From Gluconobacter thailandicus F149-1 = NBRC 100600 (lineage in GTDB: Bacteria; Pseudomonadota; Alphaproteobacteria; Acetobacterales; Acetobacteraceae), in assembly GCF_000964465.1 (NCBI RefSeq), contig NZ_BANH01000005.1, positions 62,001 to 126,000 of the forward strand: a stretch of DNA of 64,000 nucleotides, in the 5' to 3' direction. Both the position numbers and the translations under genes were made by a program. Positions 37,801-45,969 of this stretch are shown here, in pieces. Under the pieces are notes generated by a model, which ran no database searches, was not told the origin of the DNA, and saw only the letters and a list, made by a program, of their open reading frames with translations. How positions within the stretch are numbered: the first letter of the stretch is position 1; each line of letters begins with the position of its first letter.

Positions 37801-38115
37801 CTTGCCACCAGCGGTACGGCATCACGCCTTGAAGCGGCCAACATTCCCGTGAAGCGCGTCAACAAGGTGATGCAGGGACGCCCGAACTGCGTGGATGCCA
37901 TCCGTTCCGGCGACGTGCAGATGGTCATCAACACATCTCAGGGCGGTCAGGCCGCCCGCGACAGTTACGACATCCGTCGCGGCGCACTGACCATGGGCGT
38001 CCCACACTACACCACGATTGCGGGCGCACGTGCGGCGACATACGCCATCGCCGTCCTCAAGGAAGGCGATCTGGGTGTCGCGCCGCTCCAGTCTTACTTC
38101 AAGGGTGAGTTCTGA
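34861..38115 (+). CDS. carB: Carbamoyl-phosphate synthase large subunit
   Basis: The 1084-residue synthetase subunit with the usual duplicated ATP-grasp layout. The N-half makes carboxyphosphate and carbamate (starting [14 protein letters not shown]), an oligomerisation domain lies between, and the C-half (starting [18 protein letters not shown]) makes carbamoyl phosphate. A C-terminal MGS-type allosteric domain of about 140 residues follows (F-T-I-L-A-T-S-G-T). It is co-transcribed with carA and followed by a strong terminator. Confidence 0.98.
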   Translation: MPKRTDITSILIIGAGPIVIGQACEFDYSGAQACKALREEGYRVILINSNPATIMTDPGLADATYIEPITPEFVERIILKEKPDAVLPTMGGQTALNAAMALDKSGFLKKHNVELIGADAEVIDRAEDRQKFREAMDEIGIESPRSTIAHTLAEARAALADVGLPAIIRPSFTMGGAGGGIAYNREEFDQIVTGGLDASPTTEVLIEESVLGWKEYEMEVVRDTADNCIIICSIENIDPMGVHTGDSITVAPALTLTDKEYQRMRDASLACLRKIGVETGGSNVQFGVNPADGRMVVIEMNPRVSRSSALASKATGFPIAKIAAKLAVGYTLDELKNDITKTTPASFEPTIDYVVAKIPRFTFEKFPGSPALLSTSMKSVGEAMSVGRSFAEAIQKGFRSMETGLTGLDPVEAPGDGSKDAYLAALAEPRPERILMAAQALRAGLTVEEVQQACKFEPWFLRQLEDIIASERDVEKNGLPKDAYGFRRLKAQGFSDAQLARLSGQSAPDVAAQREALNVVPVYRRIDTCAAEFASDTPYLYSTYEGGFGTPECESKPTSRDKIIILGGGPNRIGQGIEFDYCCVHAAYALREAGFETVMVNCNPETVSTDYDTSDRLYFEPLTAEDVIALIRTEARGGKILGCIVQYGGQTPLKLSRALEEAGIPLLGTPADAIDRAEDRERFQTMLRKLGLRQPRNGIARTPADAEKVAEEVGYPVVARPSYVLGGRAMEIVYDNAGLKHYLNTVLRAAGPEVSTGPILLDHYLNDAIEADVDCIADGETVYVAGVMEHIEEAGIHSGDSACSLPPYTLSPALVTELRSQTEAMARELGIRGLMNVQYAIKDQEVFVLEVNPRASRTVPFVAKATGVPVAKIGARVMAGARLSEFRLDGGAVSPHVAVKEAVFPFHRFANADTILGPEMRSTGEVMGLDSSFERAFAKSQLAAGVKLPLSGTVFLSVRDSDKGHVQPLARKLVEMGFTILATSGTASRLEAANIPVKRVNKVMQGRPNCVDAIRSGDVQMVINTSQGGQAARDSYDIRRGALTMGVPHYTTIAGARAATYAIAVLKEGDLGVAPLQSYFKGEF

Positions 38116-38127
38116 ACTCGCTTCATG

Positions 38128-38162
38128 AAAAAGCCCGTCAGAGCAATCTGGCGGGCTTTTTT
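38128..38162 (+). terminator. Rho-independent terminator after carB
   Basis: GCCCGTCAGA (38133-38142) pairs with TCTGGCGGGC (38147-38156), with a GCAA loop, one G-T pair and a run of six T. It begins 13 bases past the carB stop. The A run on the left could also help stop the convergent XRE transcript. Confidence 0.9.
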
Positions 38163-38167
38163 CGTTC

Positions 38168-38374
38168 TTATTCGCCTGAATACCGAAGAATATCGCCCGG
38201 CTGACAGTCGAGAACCCGACAAAGAGCCTCGAGCGTAGAAAACCGGATCGCTTTTGCTTTCCCTGTCTTGAGAATGGAGAGATTGGCAAGCGTCAGATTC
38301 ACCTTCTCTGACAGTTCCGTCAGAGACATGCCTCGCTCTTTCAGAAGTTCATCCAGACTGACGTGAACAGGCAT
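38168..38374 (-). CDS. XRE-family helix-turn-helix regulator (YozG-like)
   Basis: A 68-residue DNA-binding protein made of little more than one XRE helix-turn-helix: M-S-L-T-E-L-S-E-K-V at about residues 16-25, then L-A-N-L-S-I-L-K-T-G-K, and the closing L-E-A-L-C-R-V-L-D-C-Q-P-G-D-I-L. It directly follows the DUF2975 gene (stop and start share one base region at 38374), the common partner pair. Probably represses or activates the pair through the palindromes at 38936-38999. Confidence 0.88.
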   Translation of the reverse strand: MPVHVSLDELLKERGMSLTELSEKVNLTLANLSILKTGKAKAIRFSTLEALCRVLDCQPGDILRYSGE

Positions 38375-38916
38375 CAGATGACCTCATCCATTTCGGATTG
38401 AATCTGAGCTCCGAGATCGAAAAGCCAGACAGCAGTATAGAGAACGCCAATCTGAAGAGCGATACTCTGAAGTTCGAAAAATATTCCTCCCCAACTAATA
38501 TTCAAATAATTAACCGGACCATCAATAGGCAGAAAGTTTCCGAAAAAAGTAATAATAATATAAATTACTCCCAAAACAAGAATATTATAGGACCTTTTCC
38601 TATTATCCTCTCTAAACAATCTCTCGTTTTTTATAGATATTATTATTTTTGTAAAAATCTTTACTGAAATAAGAAGCAGAACATACCGTGAAAAATCAGA
38701 AAAAATCGCTATGAACCCCGAAATTAAATCCTTATGGGAATAGCCCGCAAAATTGGGTTTTGGCAGATGAAAAACGAATACAGCCAAAAACAAAATGAAC
38801 GAAAACATGCCGTACAAAATTGTTGTTATCCATAACAGACAGCGAAAAATGCGCAGCAAACTTAAGGCGTAATCAATGCGCTTCCCTGCTTTTCGCTGAC
38901 GATCAGGCAATATCAT
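38374..38916 (-). CDS. DUF2975 family membrane protein
   Basis: About 180 residues with four membrane helices (about residues 25-52, 70-95, 108-130, 145-170), as in the DUF2975 family that pairs with small XRE regulators. The function of the family is unknown. The DNA is strikingly AT-rich compared with its neighbours (runs of AAT and ATT, rare codons such as ATA), which points to recent transfer. The ATG at 38916 was chosen; a GTG at 38955 is possible, but it would place the first palindrome inside the gene. Confidence 0.75.
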   Translation of the reverse strand: MILPDRQRKAGKRIDYALSLLRIFRCLLWITTILYGMFSFILFLAVFVFHLPKPNFAGYSHKDLISGFIAIFSDFSRYVLLLISVKIFTKIIISIKNERLFREDNRKRSYNILVLGVIYIIITFFGNFLPIDGPVNYLNISWGGIFFELQSIALQIGVLYTAVWLFDLGAQIQSEMDEVI

Positions 38917-38935
38917 TTCAAAAACCCCAATAAAT

Positions 38936-38952
38936 TTATCGAATATCGATAA
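38936..38952. promoter_or_regulatory. Palindromic operator candidate 1 (TTATCG-N5-CGATAA)
   Basis: Perfect 6-base arms around 5 bases, 20 bases ahead of the DUF2975 ATG. On the minus strand it covers a TATCGA box that has a TTGCCT box about 18 bases upstream, so a bound regulator would block that promoter. The same motif recurs 46 bp away. Confidence 0.5.
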
Positions 38953-38980
38953 CACACTCCTTCCTCGACAAGGCAAGTAA

Positions 38981-38999
38981 TTTATCGCTTTTCGATAAA
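38981..38999. promoter_or_regulatory. Palindromic operator candidate 2 (TTTATCG-N5-CGATAAA)
   Basis: Perfect 7-base arms around 5 bases, the same motif as at 38936-38952. It lies between the DUF2975 promoter and the greA promoter (39015-39043), so it could affect both directions. Confidence 0.5.
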
Positions 39000-39014
39000 C
39001 AAAAACACCGCACC

Positions 39015-39043
39015 TTGCAAGAAACCCCCTTAAATCCTATATT
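39015..39043 (+). promoter_or_regulatory. Sigma-70 promoter of greA
   Basis: TTGCAA (39015-39020) and TATATT (39038-39043) are exactly 17 bases apart, close to the consensus. The greA GTG start is about 48 bases downstream. Confidence 0.7.
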
Positions 39044-39091
39044 GTCTGGCTATTCATTCAATTTCAGCTACGCTTTTCCGAGGATTTCAGA

Positions 39092-39565
39092 GTGCAGAAA
39101 ATTCCCATGACCGCGCAGGGGCTGCAGCGTCTTGAAGACGAACTGCGTACCCTCAAGAGCGTTGATCGCCCTGCAGTCATCCGGGCCATTGCTGAAGCAC
39201 GCGAGCATGGCGACCTTTCTGAAAACGCAGAGTACCATGCCGCTCGTGACCGCCAGTCCTTCATCGAAGGACGTGTACTTGAGCTTGAAAGTATTGTTTC
39301 TTCAGCCGACGTGATCGATCCATCCACGTTCACCGGCACCAAGGTGCGCTTTGGTGCTCATATCGAAGTCGTGGATGAAGAGACAGACAAGGAAAATGCC
39401 TACCAGATCGTCGGCGTTCACGAAGCCGATATCAAGCAGGGTCTGATCTCCATCTCTTCCCCGCTGGCCAAGGCCCTGATCGGCAAGGACGTGGGCGATA
39501 CCATCTCCGTTCCCGCTCCCGGCGGCGATCGTACCTACGAGATCCTGAAAGTCACATACCGCTGA
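39092..39565 (+). CDS. greA: Transcription elongation factor GreA
   Basis: GreA rescues backtracked RNA polymerase by promoting transcript cleavage. The 157-residue protein has the N-terminal coiled coil with the acidic tip (G-D-L-S-E-N-A-E-Y-H-A-A) and the C-terminal FKBP-like domain (I-S-S-P-L-A-K-A-L-I-G-K). It starts with GTG at 39092 after a GAGG site; this gives the usual x-K-I-P-M-T start. Its stop overlaps the ilvA start as TGATG. Confidence 0.96.
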   Translation: MQKIPMTAQGLQRLEDELRTLKSVDRPAVIRAIAEAREHGDLSENAEYHAARDRQSFIEGRVLELESIVSSADVIDPSTFTGTKVRFGAHIEVVDEETDKENAYQIVGVHEADIKQGLISISSPLAKALIGKDVGDTISVPAPGGDRTYEILKVTYR

Positions 39566-40791
39566 TGTCTGACGTCCTGACGTCCCCTGTCCCTGTCGTT
39601 ACCATCCAGGACATCGAGAGCGCCCATGAGCGCATCGCGTCCACAGTGGTGCGCACGCCGACGATTACCTGCCCCGCCCTGTCCCGTCTGACAGGCGCGG
39701 AAATTACGCTCAAGCTCGAGAACCTTCAGGCCATTGGCTCCTTCAAGGAGCGGGGTGCCGCCAACAAAATGGCACTCCTGACGGCTCAAGAACGGGCACG
39801 CGGTGTGATCACCGTTTCGGCAGGAAATCACGCGCAAGGTGTGGCCCGTCAGGCCAGTCTTCTCGGCATTGATGCGACAATCGTCATGCCGCGCTTCACG
39901 CCTGCCTCCAAGGTTGCGGCAACGCAGGCCTGGGGAGCGAATGTCGTTCTGGCTGGCGACGATTTTGCACAGGCCTGCGTCACAGCAGAAGAACTTCAGA
40001 AAACAGAAGGACGCGTTCTCGTCCATCCGTTCAATGATCCTGCTGTCATTGCCGGACAGGGCACGGCGGCTCTGGAACTGCTTCAGGACGCCCCTCAGAT
40101 CGACACGGTGGTTGTCCCGGTGGGTGGTGGTGGCCTGATCGGTGGTTTTGCAACCGTGATGGCGGCCCTACGGCCGGACGTGGAAGTCATTGGCGTGCAG
40201 GTCGAAGCCTATGCGTCTCTGGCCGCCTTCCCTCAGGAAGGAGGCCCGACGCTCGGCGGTTCCACGATCGCAGAAGGCATTGCCGTCACCACGATGGGCG
40301 AGCATTGCCTGAACGCGTTCCGCAACCGGATTTCCAGAATTCTGGTGGTCAATGAGCTTCAGGTCGAAAGCGCCATCACTACGCTCGCTGAAAAAGCCAA
40401 ACAGGTTTGCGAAGGTGCAGGTGCCACAGGGCTGGCCGCCGTCATCGCCAATCCGGAACTGTTCAAGGGCCGCAAAGTCGCCCTTCCCCTCTCTGGTGGC
40501 AACATCAACGCCCGCATTCTGGCAAACACGATCCTGCGGTCTCTTCTACGGGACGGACGGATCCTGCGTCTGATTTTCCAGATCCCTGACCGGCCTGGCA
40601 TGCTGGCCGATATTTCGGCCCGGATCGGCAACTATGGCGGGAACATCATAGAAGTGTCCCATCATCGCCTGTTCGCCTCCCCCTCCGTGCAAACGGCAGA
40701 ACTGGTCGTGATGATTGAAGCCCGCGATACGGAACATGCCAAACAGATCGAGACCGATCTGTCCCGGCATTACATCGTACGCAGGGACTGA
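39565..40791 (+). CDS. ilvA: Threonine ammonia-lyase with ACT domain
   Basis: PLP enzyme that deaminates threonine to 2-oxobutanoate, the first step to isoleucine. The 408-residue protein has the PLP lysine in G-S-F-K-E-R-G-A, the S-A-G-N-H-A-Q-G loop and the P-V-G-G-G-G-L glycine loop. One C-terminal ACT domain (about residues 335-408, I-P-D-R-P-G-M-L-A) suggests allosteric control. This single-ACT form is shorter than E. coli IlvA (514) and longer than TdcB (329). It is coupled to greA by TGATG. Confidence 0.92.
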   Translation: MSDVLTSPVPVVTIQDIESAHERIASTVVRTPTITCPALSRLTGAEITLKLENLQAIGSFKERGAANKMALLTAQERARGVITVSAGNHAQGVARQASLLGIDATIVMPRFTPASKVAATQAWGANVVLAGDDFAQACVTAEELQKTEGRVLVHPFNDPAVIAGQGTAALELLQDAPQIDTVVVPVGGGGLIGGFATVMAALRPDVEVIGVQVEAYASLAAFPQEGGPTLGGSTIAEGIAVTTMGEHCLNAFRNRISRILVVNELQVESAITTLAEKAKQVCEGAGATGLAAVIANPELFKGRKVALPLSGGNINARILANTILRSLLRDGRILRLIFQIPDRPGMLADISARIGNYGGNIIEVSHHRLFASPSVQTAELVVMIEARDTEHAKQIETDLSRHYIVRRD

Positions 40792-40797
40792 AAACTC

Positions 40798-41162
40798 ATG
40801 TATTCTTTCATACTGGTGGTCGCCACAGGCCTGATGCTGGCTGAACACCCCAGTCTTCCGGCAAATTCAAAGCTTCAGCACACGGACGCCAGAGTATCCT
40901 AATTGATGCCTTTGAACGGAGCGAAACCGCCAAGACTGAAGTCTCCTGCGACATCAGCAAAGCGGACGCTCCCTCAAACTGTCACATCGTGAAGTCGAAC
41001 AACCCTCACTTTAACGCATCGGCGATCGAATTTGTGCAACGCATGCACTACGTCCCTGCCCGCAGAAACGGCAAAATATTGCCGTCCCCAATCACGTCGA
41101 ACACGTTGATTCCACACTTTAAAGCAACAGCTCAGACGCCCTCTACAATAACAACGTTGTAA
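40798..41162 (+). pseudogene. Frameshifted TonB-like small exported protein
   Basis: An ATG at 40798, seven bases past ilvA, opens a signal-like peptide that stops at 40900-40902 after 34 codons. In another frame the coding continues as I-D-A-F-E-R-S, then C-D-I-S and N-C-H-I-V, then F-V-Q-R-M-H-Y-V-P-A-R-R-N-G-K, up to TAA at 41160-41162. The second part has the look of a TonB C-terminal domain (two cysteines, then Y-V-P-A-x-R-N-G). One base gained or lost near 40895 would restore a protein of about 120 residues. The end overlaps the convergent DUF1330 gene. A sequencing error is possible. Confidence 0.55.
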
Positions 41163-41419
41163 GACGCAGCTTTCCAGCGATGTTTCGCAGCAGCCTGATA
41201 TTCGGGGCTGTCATACCAGACACGGGCAGATGTGATGTCCGGAAATTCGATAATGACCACGCCATCTGGCTCGATGCCTTCAAGCTTCTCCTGCTTTCCA
41301 TAAGCAGCAAGAATTTTGGCGGGATGACCTTTGAAGGTTTCCCCAACAGTCTCTGAATAGACCTGAAACTCGGCGGGGTCTGTCAGTTTATCGCGAATAA
41401 AAACAGCGTAGGCGGTCAT
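41132..41419 (-). CDS. DUF1330 family protein
   Basis: A 95-residue protein of the dimeric alpha/beta-barrel type DUF1330. The typical patterns are A-Y-x-V-F-x-R-D, then Y-x-x-x-V, a G-x-E-P-D-x-V-V-I-I-E-F-P core, and A-R-x-W-Y-x-S-P-E-Y-Q. No function is known. Stands alone, between the TonB-like remnant and upp. Confidence 0.85.
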   Translation of the reverse strand: MTAYAVFIRDKLTDPAEFQVYSETVGETFKGHPAKILAAYGKQEKLEGIEPDGVVIIEFPDITSARVWYDSPEYQAAAKHRWKAASYNVVIVEGV

Positions 41420-41515
41420 GGATTAAACTCCCAAGAAAGGAATGATGATCCATAACCGGCCATAAAACGGCATGGTATTCAGCACACAAACGCGTGTGCC
41501 GAATATTTGCAGCTA

Positions 41516-42154
41516 TTAGCGGGTCCCGAACAGACGGTCGCCAGCATCGCCCAGACCCGGGACAATATAGCCGTGCTCATCAAGCTTCTGATCCACACAA
41601 CACGTCACGACCTGCACATCCGGATGCAGTTCCGTCATGTGAGCAATTCCTTCCGGAGCCGCCAGAAGGCAGGCAAAAACAGGCGCAATCGCTCCCGCTT
41701 CCTTGACGCGCGTTACAGCAGCGGCAGCCGAGTGCCCGGTGGCCAGCATCGGGTCCAGAACGATGCAGGTCCGGCCCGGAACATCGCTCGGCATATTGAA
41801 ATAGTATTCGCTGACTTCCAGCGTCTCATGGTCGCGCCGCAGCCCGATATGCCCCACACGCGCAGACGGCACGAGATCCAGCATTCCGTCCAGAAGGCCG
41901 TTACCGGCACGCAGAATGGAGACGAAGCAAAGCTTCTTGCCGTCCAGTTCCTCACCTTCCATCAACCCGCTTGGCGCCTCGATCTGACGTGGCACGAGAG
42001 ACAGGTTACGCGTGGCTTCATAAGCCAGAAGCAGACTGAGCTCACGGGTCAGGCGACGAAAGCCCGCTGTGGATGTGTTCTTATCACGCAGACGGGTCAG
42101 CTTGTGGCGCACCAGCGGATGGGTGAGAACGATAGGCGGCAGCGCCTGACTCAT
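41516..42154 (-). CDS. upp: Uracil phosphoribosyltransferase
   Basis: Upp salvages uracil to UMP with PRPP. The 212-residue protein has the R-x-x-x-T-S/T start region (H-P-L-V-R-H-K-L-T-x-L-R-D), the PRPP loop [10 protein letters not shown], and the C-terminal uracil-binding [12 protein letters not shown]. The ATG at 42154 overlaps the msrB stop; the frame is open upstream, but only inside msrB. A GC-rich dyad (41476-41500) lies beyond the stop but lacks a T run. Confidence 0.95.
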   Translation of the reverse strand: MSQALPPIVLTHPLVRHKLTRLRDKNTSTAGFRRLTRELSLLLAYEATRNLSLVPRQIEAPSGLMEGEELDGKKLCFVSILRAGNGLLDGMLDLVPSARVGHIGLRRDHETLEVSEYYFNMPSDVPGRTCIVLDPMLATGHSAAAAVTRVKEAGAIAPVFACLLAAPEGIAHMTELHPDVQVVTCCVDQKLDEHGYIVPGLGDAGDRLFGTR

Positions 42155-42570
42155 GCTTTTTCTCCTGCGGCCGGGCGAAAATCGAGCGCCAGACCGTTCA
42201 TGCAATAACGTAATCCCGTGGGCGGCGGCCCATCGGGAAAGACATGCCCCAGATGCCCCTGGCAGTTCGCACAATGCACTTCCGTGCGAACCATCCCGTG
42301 GCTTCCATCCTGTGTCGTCTCCACGGCGCCTTCCAGCGGCTGGAAAAACGATGGCCAGCCACTTCCGCTTTCGTATTTCGTGGTGGACGAAAACAGATCA
42401 CGACCGCACCCGGCACAAGCGTAGATCCCGGCACGCTTTTCATCATTCAGCGGGCTGGAACCGGGATATTCGGTACCATGCTCCAGCAGAATACGGCGCT
42501 GTTCCGGGGTAAGGCCAACACCACATCCGCCACCATTGGCGCCCTTAACGGGACCGCAGCCTTGGGTCAT
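42151..42570 (-). CDS. msrB: Peptide-methionine (R)-S-oxide reductase
   Basis: MsrB repairs oxidised methionine (R form). The 139-residue protein has two zinc-binding C-x-x-C pairs (C-A-G-C and C-A-N-C), the W-P-S-F substrate motif, and the catalytic cysteine in R-Y-C-M-N. An N-terminal G-C-G-rich tail of about 17 residues is unusual. Its stop overlaps the upp start as ATGA. Confidence 0.94.
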   Translation of the reverse strand: MTQGCGPVKGANGGGCGVGLTPEQRRILLEHGTEYPGSSPLNDEKRAGIYACAGCGRDLFSSTTKYESGSGWPSFFQPLEGAVETTQDGSHGMVRTEVHCANCQGHLGHVFPDGPPPTGLRYCMNGLALDFRPAAGEKA

Positions 42571-42657
42571 GGTCAGTCTCCAGAAAATCTGAGGTTTTCA
42601 GTTTCCGATATATGGAAGCCAGACACCCTTTTGTCACGCATATCTGAAGGAAAGCGC

Positions 42658-42682
42658 GAAACTTCTTGCCGTCCGCCCCGTT
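42658..42682 (+). promoter_or_regulatory. EcfG-like general-stress promoter ahead of csbD
   Basis: GAAAC (42658-42662) and CGTT (42679-42682) are 16 bases apart, similar to the alphaproteobacterial EcfG pattern GGAAC-N16/17-CGTT, about 36 bases ahead of the csbD start. One mismatch in the upstream box. CsbD genes often belong to this regulon. Confidence 0.3.
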
Positions 42683-42718
42683 GAAATCCTGCAACTCTTT
42701 ATTCAGGAGGAGATCATC

Positions 42719-42910
42719 ATGAGCTCCATCGAAGACAAACTCAAAGGTGCCACCAACAAGGTCGTCGGCAAGATCAAGGAAGAAGTCGGTCGCGCCACGA
42801 ATGACGAACAGCTTGAAGGCGAAGGCGTTGTCCAGAACCTCAAGGGTCAGGCCCAGACAGCAAAAGGCGACGTCAAGGACGCCGTCAAGAAGGGTGTCGA
42901 CAAGATCTGA
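42719..42910 (+). CDS. CsbD family stress protein
   Basis: A 63-residue hydrophilic helical protein with the family pattern: D-K-L-K-G-A, then N-K-V-V-G-K-I-K-E-x-V-G, then E-G-E-G-x-x-Q-N-L-K-G-Q-A-Q. CsbD proteins are made in general stress; their activity is not known. An AGGAGG site precedes the ATG, and a GC hairpin follows the stop. Confidence 0.92.
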   Translation: MSSIEDKLKGATNKVVGKIKEEVGRATNDEQLEGEGVVQNLKGQAQTAKGDVKDAVKKGVDKI

Positions 42911-42936
42911 CGCTCACATCACTGTCATAATACAGC

Positions 42937-42962
42937 AACGCCCGCCCCTTCCGGCGGGCGTT
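42937..42962 (+). terminator. Hairpin after csbD
   Basis: AACGCCCGCC (42937-42946) and GGCGGGCGTT (42953-42962) are perfect complements around a 6-base loop, 26 bases after the csbD stop. The T run is only two bases, followed by CGCATTTG, so termination may be weak. Confidence 0.6.
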
Positions 42963-43030
42963 CGCATTTGTGGGGAAAGGTGGCATAATGACGCTTATTC
43001 TTTCCTCCTTCTGCAAGACAGGAAACAGCC

Positions 43031-44569
43031 ATGTCCTCTACCGCTTCGTCCTCACGCCGCCCTGTCATGCTCGTCATTCTGGACGGGTTCGGCTGGCGCG
43101 AGGAAAACTCTGACAACGCGGTAAGACTGGCCAACACCCCGACTTTCGATACCCTGTGGGCCAATTCCCCACACGCATTTCTTAAAACCTGCGGTGAGGA
43201 TGTCGGCCTGCCAGAAGGCCAGATGGGCAATTCCGAGGTTGGTCACCTCAACATCGGTGCTGGCCGCGTCGTGATGCAGGAATTGCCGCGCATCTCACGC
43301 AGCGCCCGAGATGGCTCGCTTGCCGAGAATACGACCCTGAACGAATTCATCCATGCGCTGAGAGTCTCCGGTGGCACCTGCCATCTTATGGGCCTCATTT
43401 CCCCTGGCGGCGTTCATGCCCATCAGGATCATGTTCTCGCACTCGCCAAAATCGTCAGCGCTGCCGGCGTTCCTGTAGCCCTGCATATTTTCAGTGATGG
43501 TCGCGATACGCCGCCTCAGTCCGGGCAGGAGTATATTCCTGCCCTTCTCAAGGACCTCCCCGAAAGCGTGCAGGTCGCCACGATCAGCGGACGCTATTAC
43601 GCCATGGACCGTGACCGCCGGTGGGAGCGTGTCAAACTGGCTGTCGATGCGATCCGGGATGGCAAGGGCCCACATGCAGACGATGCCCTTTCCGTGCTCA
43701 AAGCCAGCTACGCAGACGACAAGGGAGATGAATTCGTCATCCCAATAGTCCTTGGCGATTATGAAGGCATGAAAGACGGCGACGGCATTCTGTCCTGCAA
43801 CTTCCGCGCAGATCGTATCCGCCAGCTTCTGGATGTTCTGGTCGTGCCAGATTTCGACGGTTACGAGAGTGGTCGACGCATCAATTTCGCAGCCGTCAGC
43901 GGCATGACGCGCTACTCCGACCATCTTGCTCCGTACATGACCGTCCTGTTCCCAAAGCTCCCCCTCGACGACCTTCTGGGAGACGTCGTGGCCAAGGCTG
44001 GCAAAGCGCAGCTTCGTATGGCCGAGACGGAAAAGTTCCCGCACGTCACATACTTCCTGAATGGTGGCCGTGAGGTTCAGCTTCCGGGCGAAGAGCGTAT
44101 CCTCGTTCCGTCTCCCAAGGTTGCCACCTACGATCTGCAACCGGAAATGTCGGCTCCCGAACTGACGGACCGTGCCGTGGATGCTATCGACTCAGGCCAG
44201 TTCGACATGATCATCCTGAACTTCGCCAACCCGGACATGGTCGGCCATACAGGCTCCCTGCCGGCAGCGATCAAAGCCTGTGAAACGGTGGATCAGGGTC
44301 TGGGCCGTATCAACGACGCCCTTACCCGTGCTGGGGGTACGCTGATCGTCACCGCAGATCATGGCAACTGCGAAACCATGCGTGATCCCGAGACCGGCGG
44401 CGCTCATACAGCACATACGCTCAACGTGGTTCCGGTTATTCTGGCCCATGCCGAGGGCAAAACCATTCATGATGGTCGCCTGGCCGATCTGGCCCCCACA
44501 ATGCTAGCGCTCCTCGGCCTGCCACAGCCTGCAGCCATGACCGGCGTTTCCCTGCTTGAAAACGCCTGA
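43031..44569 (+). CDS. gpmI: 2,3-bisphosphoglycerate-independent phosphoglycerate mutase
   Basis: GpmI interconverts 3- and 2-phosphoglycerate using two Mn2+ ions. The 512-residue protein has the alkaline-phosphatase-like metal sites (V-I-L-D-G-F-G near residue 17; the phosphorylated Ser68 in G-N-S-E-V-G-H; A-D-H-G-N-C-E near the end) and an inserted transferase domain. It heads a run of genes ordered as in other alphaproteobacteria (gpmI, envC, ctpA, yibQ, rppH). Confidence 0.96.
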   Translation: MSSTASSSRRPVMLVILDGFGWREENSDNAVRLANTPTFDTLWANSPHAFLKTCGEDVGLPEGQMGNSEVGHLNIGAGRVVMQELPRISRSARDGSLAENTTLNEFIHALRVSGGTCHLMGLISPGGVHAHQDHVLALAKIVSAAGVPVALHIFSDGRDTPPQSGQEYIPALLKDLPESVQVATISGRYYAMDRDRRWERVKLAVDAIRDGKGPHADDALSVLKASYADDKGDEFVIPIVLGDYEGMKDGDGILSCNFRADRIRQLLDVLVVPDFDGYESGRRINFAAVSGMTRYSDHLAPYMTVLFPKLPLDDLLGDVVAKAGKAQLRMAETEKFPHVTYFLNGGREVQLPGEERILVPSPKVATYDLQPEMSAPELTDRAVDAIDSGQFDMIILNFANPDMVGHTGSLPAAIKACETVDQGLGRINDALTRAGGTLIVTADHGNCETMRDPETGGAHTAHTLNVVPVILAHAEGKTIHDGRLADLAPTMLALLGLPQPAAMTGVSLLENA

Positions 44570-45845
44570 TCCGGCCAGACTGCTGCCATTGGCCCTGGCA
44601 TTCTCGCCATGGCTGATGGCTGCCTCCACGGCAGATCACGCTCATCACCGATCTGCCAAGTCTGCTCATCATTCGTCCACCCAAAGTACCGGACAACAGG
44701 CCCTTGCACAGGTACAGGCAGCCCGAAAAACTCTGGAAGCACAACAGGCGCAGGAAGCCGCAACTTTACGGGCCAGACAGCAGGCCGCCATTCAGGCCCA
44801 GCAGAAAGCTCTTCAGGACAACGCACGCAAGGTCGCTTTCGCCGCGCAGACACGCACGGCCCAGACGGCTGTTCAAACCACACGCTCCCGTATCGACACC
44901 CTGAATGCAGAAATTGATGACCTGACGCATAAGCAGGCCAGCATCAGGCAGGACATCGCCCACGAAAACGAGGCATTGCAGCCCCTGTTGCCGGTCGCTG
45001 CACGCCTGTCCATCGCGCCTGATGCCGCACTTCTGGCCTCCCCCTCTGCCGCGACAGACAGCGTAACAGCCCTGTCCATTCTCGGTGGCTTCTCACGCCT
45101 GACCCAGCAACGCGCCGCGCACCTCCAGACAAAACAGGAAGAACTCCAGACAGTCGGAGACGCGCTGGATAGCCGTCAGAAAGAACTGGATGGTCTCCTG
45201 AAGTCCCAGACGCATCAGCGTGATGTGGCGGCAGCCAGAACGAAGGTCGCCGCACGCCAGGAAACAGTATCGGATCAAGCCGCGAAACGCGCCAAATCAG
45301 CGGTCGCCGAAGCCATGAAAGCCTCCGCCGATCTTTCGGCCGAAATCGAGGCGATTGCCCGCCAGGAAGCGCAGGCAAAAGCCGAACTTGAAGCTGAGGC
45401 CCGTGCGCTGGCCAAACAGCATCAGATGGAACAGGCCCGAAGGACAAGAGCTCAGGTAAAGGCTCTCTCTGCCGGAAATGGCGTTTCTTCCGGCAACGGA
45501 CACGCGCCTGTGTCAGGACATATCGCCGTGAGATGGGGACAGGAGACCGAGGGCGGCCCCTCCACCGGCATCACGTATGCCGCAGCGTCCTCGGCTTCTG
45601 TACAGGCGCCCTGCAGCGGACGAATCGTATTCTCAGGCCCCTTCCGCTCATTCGGACAGATGCTGATCCTCGATTGCGGACAGAATTATCGTTTTGTTCT
45701 TTCCGGTCTTGGCTCTCTGGGTGTTTCGAGCGGGCAAAGCGTCAGAAAAGCCGCCACGCTTGGGCAAATGCCTGGCTCCGACGGGCTGCTCTTCGTCCAG
45801 TTACGCCATGGCGCACAGATCGTCAGCCCCGCTCCGTTTCTCTGA
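44556..45845 (+). CDS. EnvC-like murein hydrolase activator
   Basis: A 429-residue periplasmic protein with a signal peptide (about residues 1-22), a long coiled coil (about 45-310, rich in A, Q, E and K) and a C-terminal LytM/M23 domain (about 325-429). The LytM metal-binding H-x-x-x-D and H-x-H positions are lost (G-P-S-T-G-I-T and V-L-S-G-L), as in EnvC, which activates amidases rather than cutting peptidoglycan. It starts with TTG at 44556, overlapping gpmI by 14 bases. A CCCTGT/ACAGGG hairpin without T run lies just after the stop (45846-45863). Confidence 0.85.
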   Translation: MKTPDPARLLPLALAFSPWLMAASTADHAHHRSAKSAHHSSTQSTGQQALAQVQAARKTLEAQQAQEAATLRARQQAAIQAQQKALQDNARKVAFAAQTRTAQTAVQTTRSRIDTLNAEIDDLTHKQASIRQDIAHENEALQPLLPVAARLSIAPDAALLASPSAATDSVTALSILGGFSRLTQQRAAHLQTKQEELQTVGDALDSRQKELDGLLKSQTHQRDVAAARTKVAARQETVSDQAAKRAKSAVAEAMKASADLSAEIEAIARQEAQAKAELEAEARALAKQHQMEQARRTRAQVKALSAGNGVSSGNGHAPVSGHIAVRWGQETEGGPSTGITYAAASSASVQAPCSGRIVFSGPFRSFGQMLILDCGQNYRFVLSGLGSLGVSSGQSVRKAATLGQMPGSDGLLFVQLRHGAQIVSPAPFL

Positions 45846-45969
45846 CCCTGTTTTCTGACAGGGCAGGACACTGTAAGATCACGTCTTAACATTTCGGCAA
45901 CCCGTTTCGCGCTAGTCCTGCACAGCAAGAGACGCCGGAAGCACGCCCGTTCCCGAGGATGGAGATCAC

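Noticed and set aside
41476-41500. GC-rich dyad GCACAC/GTGTGC past upp, considered as a terminator
   Set aside because: The stem is short and no T run follows on the minus strand.
45846-45863. CCCTGT/ACAGGG hairpin after the envC-like gene, considered as a terminator
   Set aside because: It has a six-base stem with no T run, and ctpA follows on the same strand, so it was not called.
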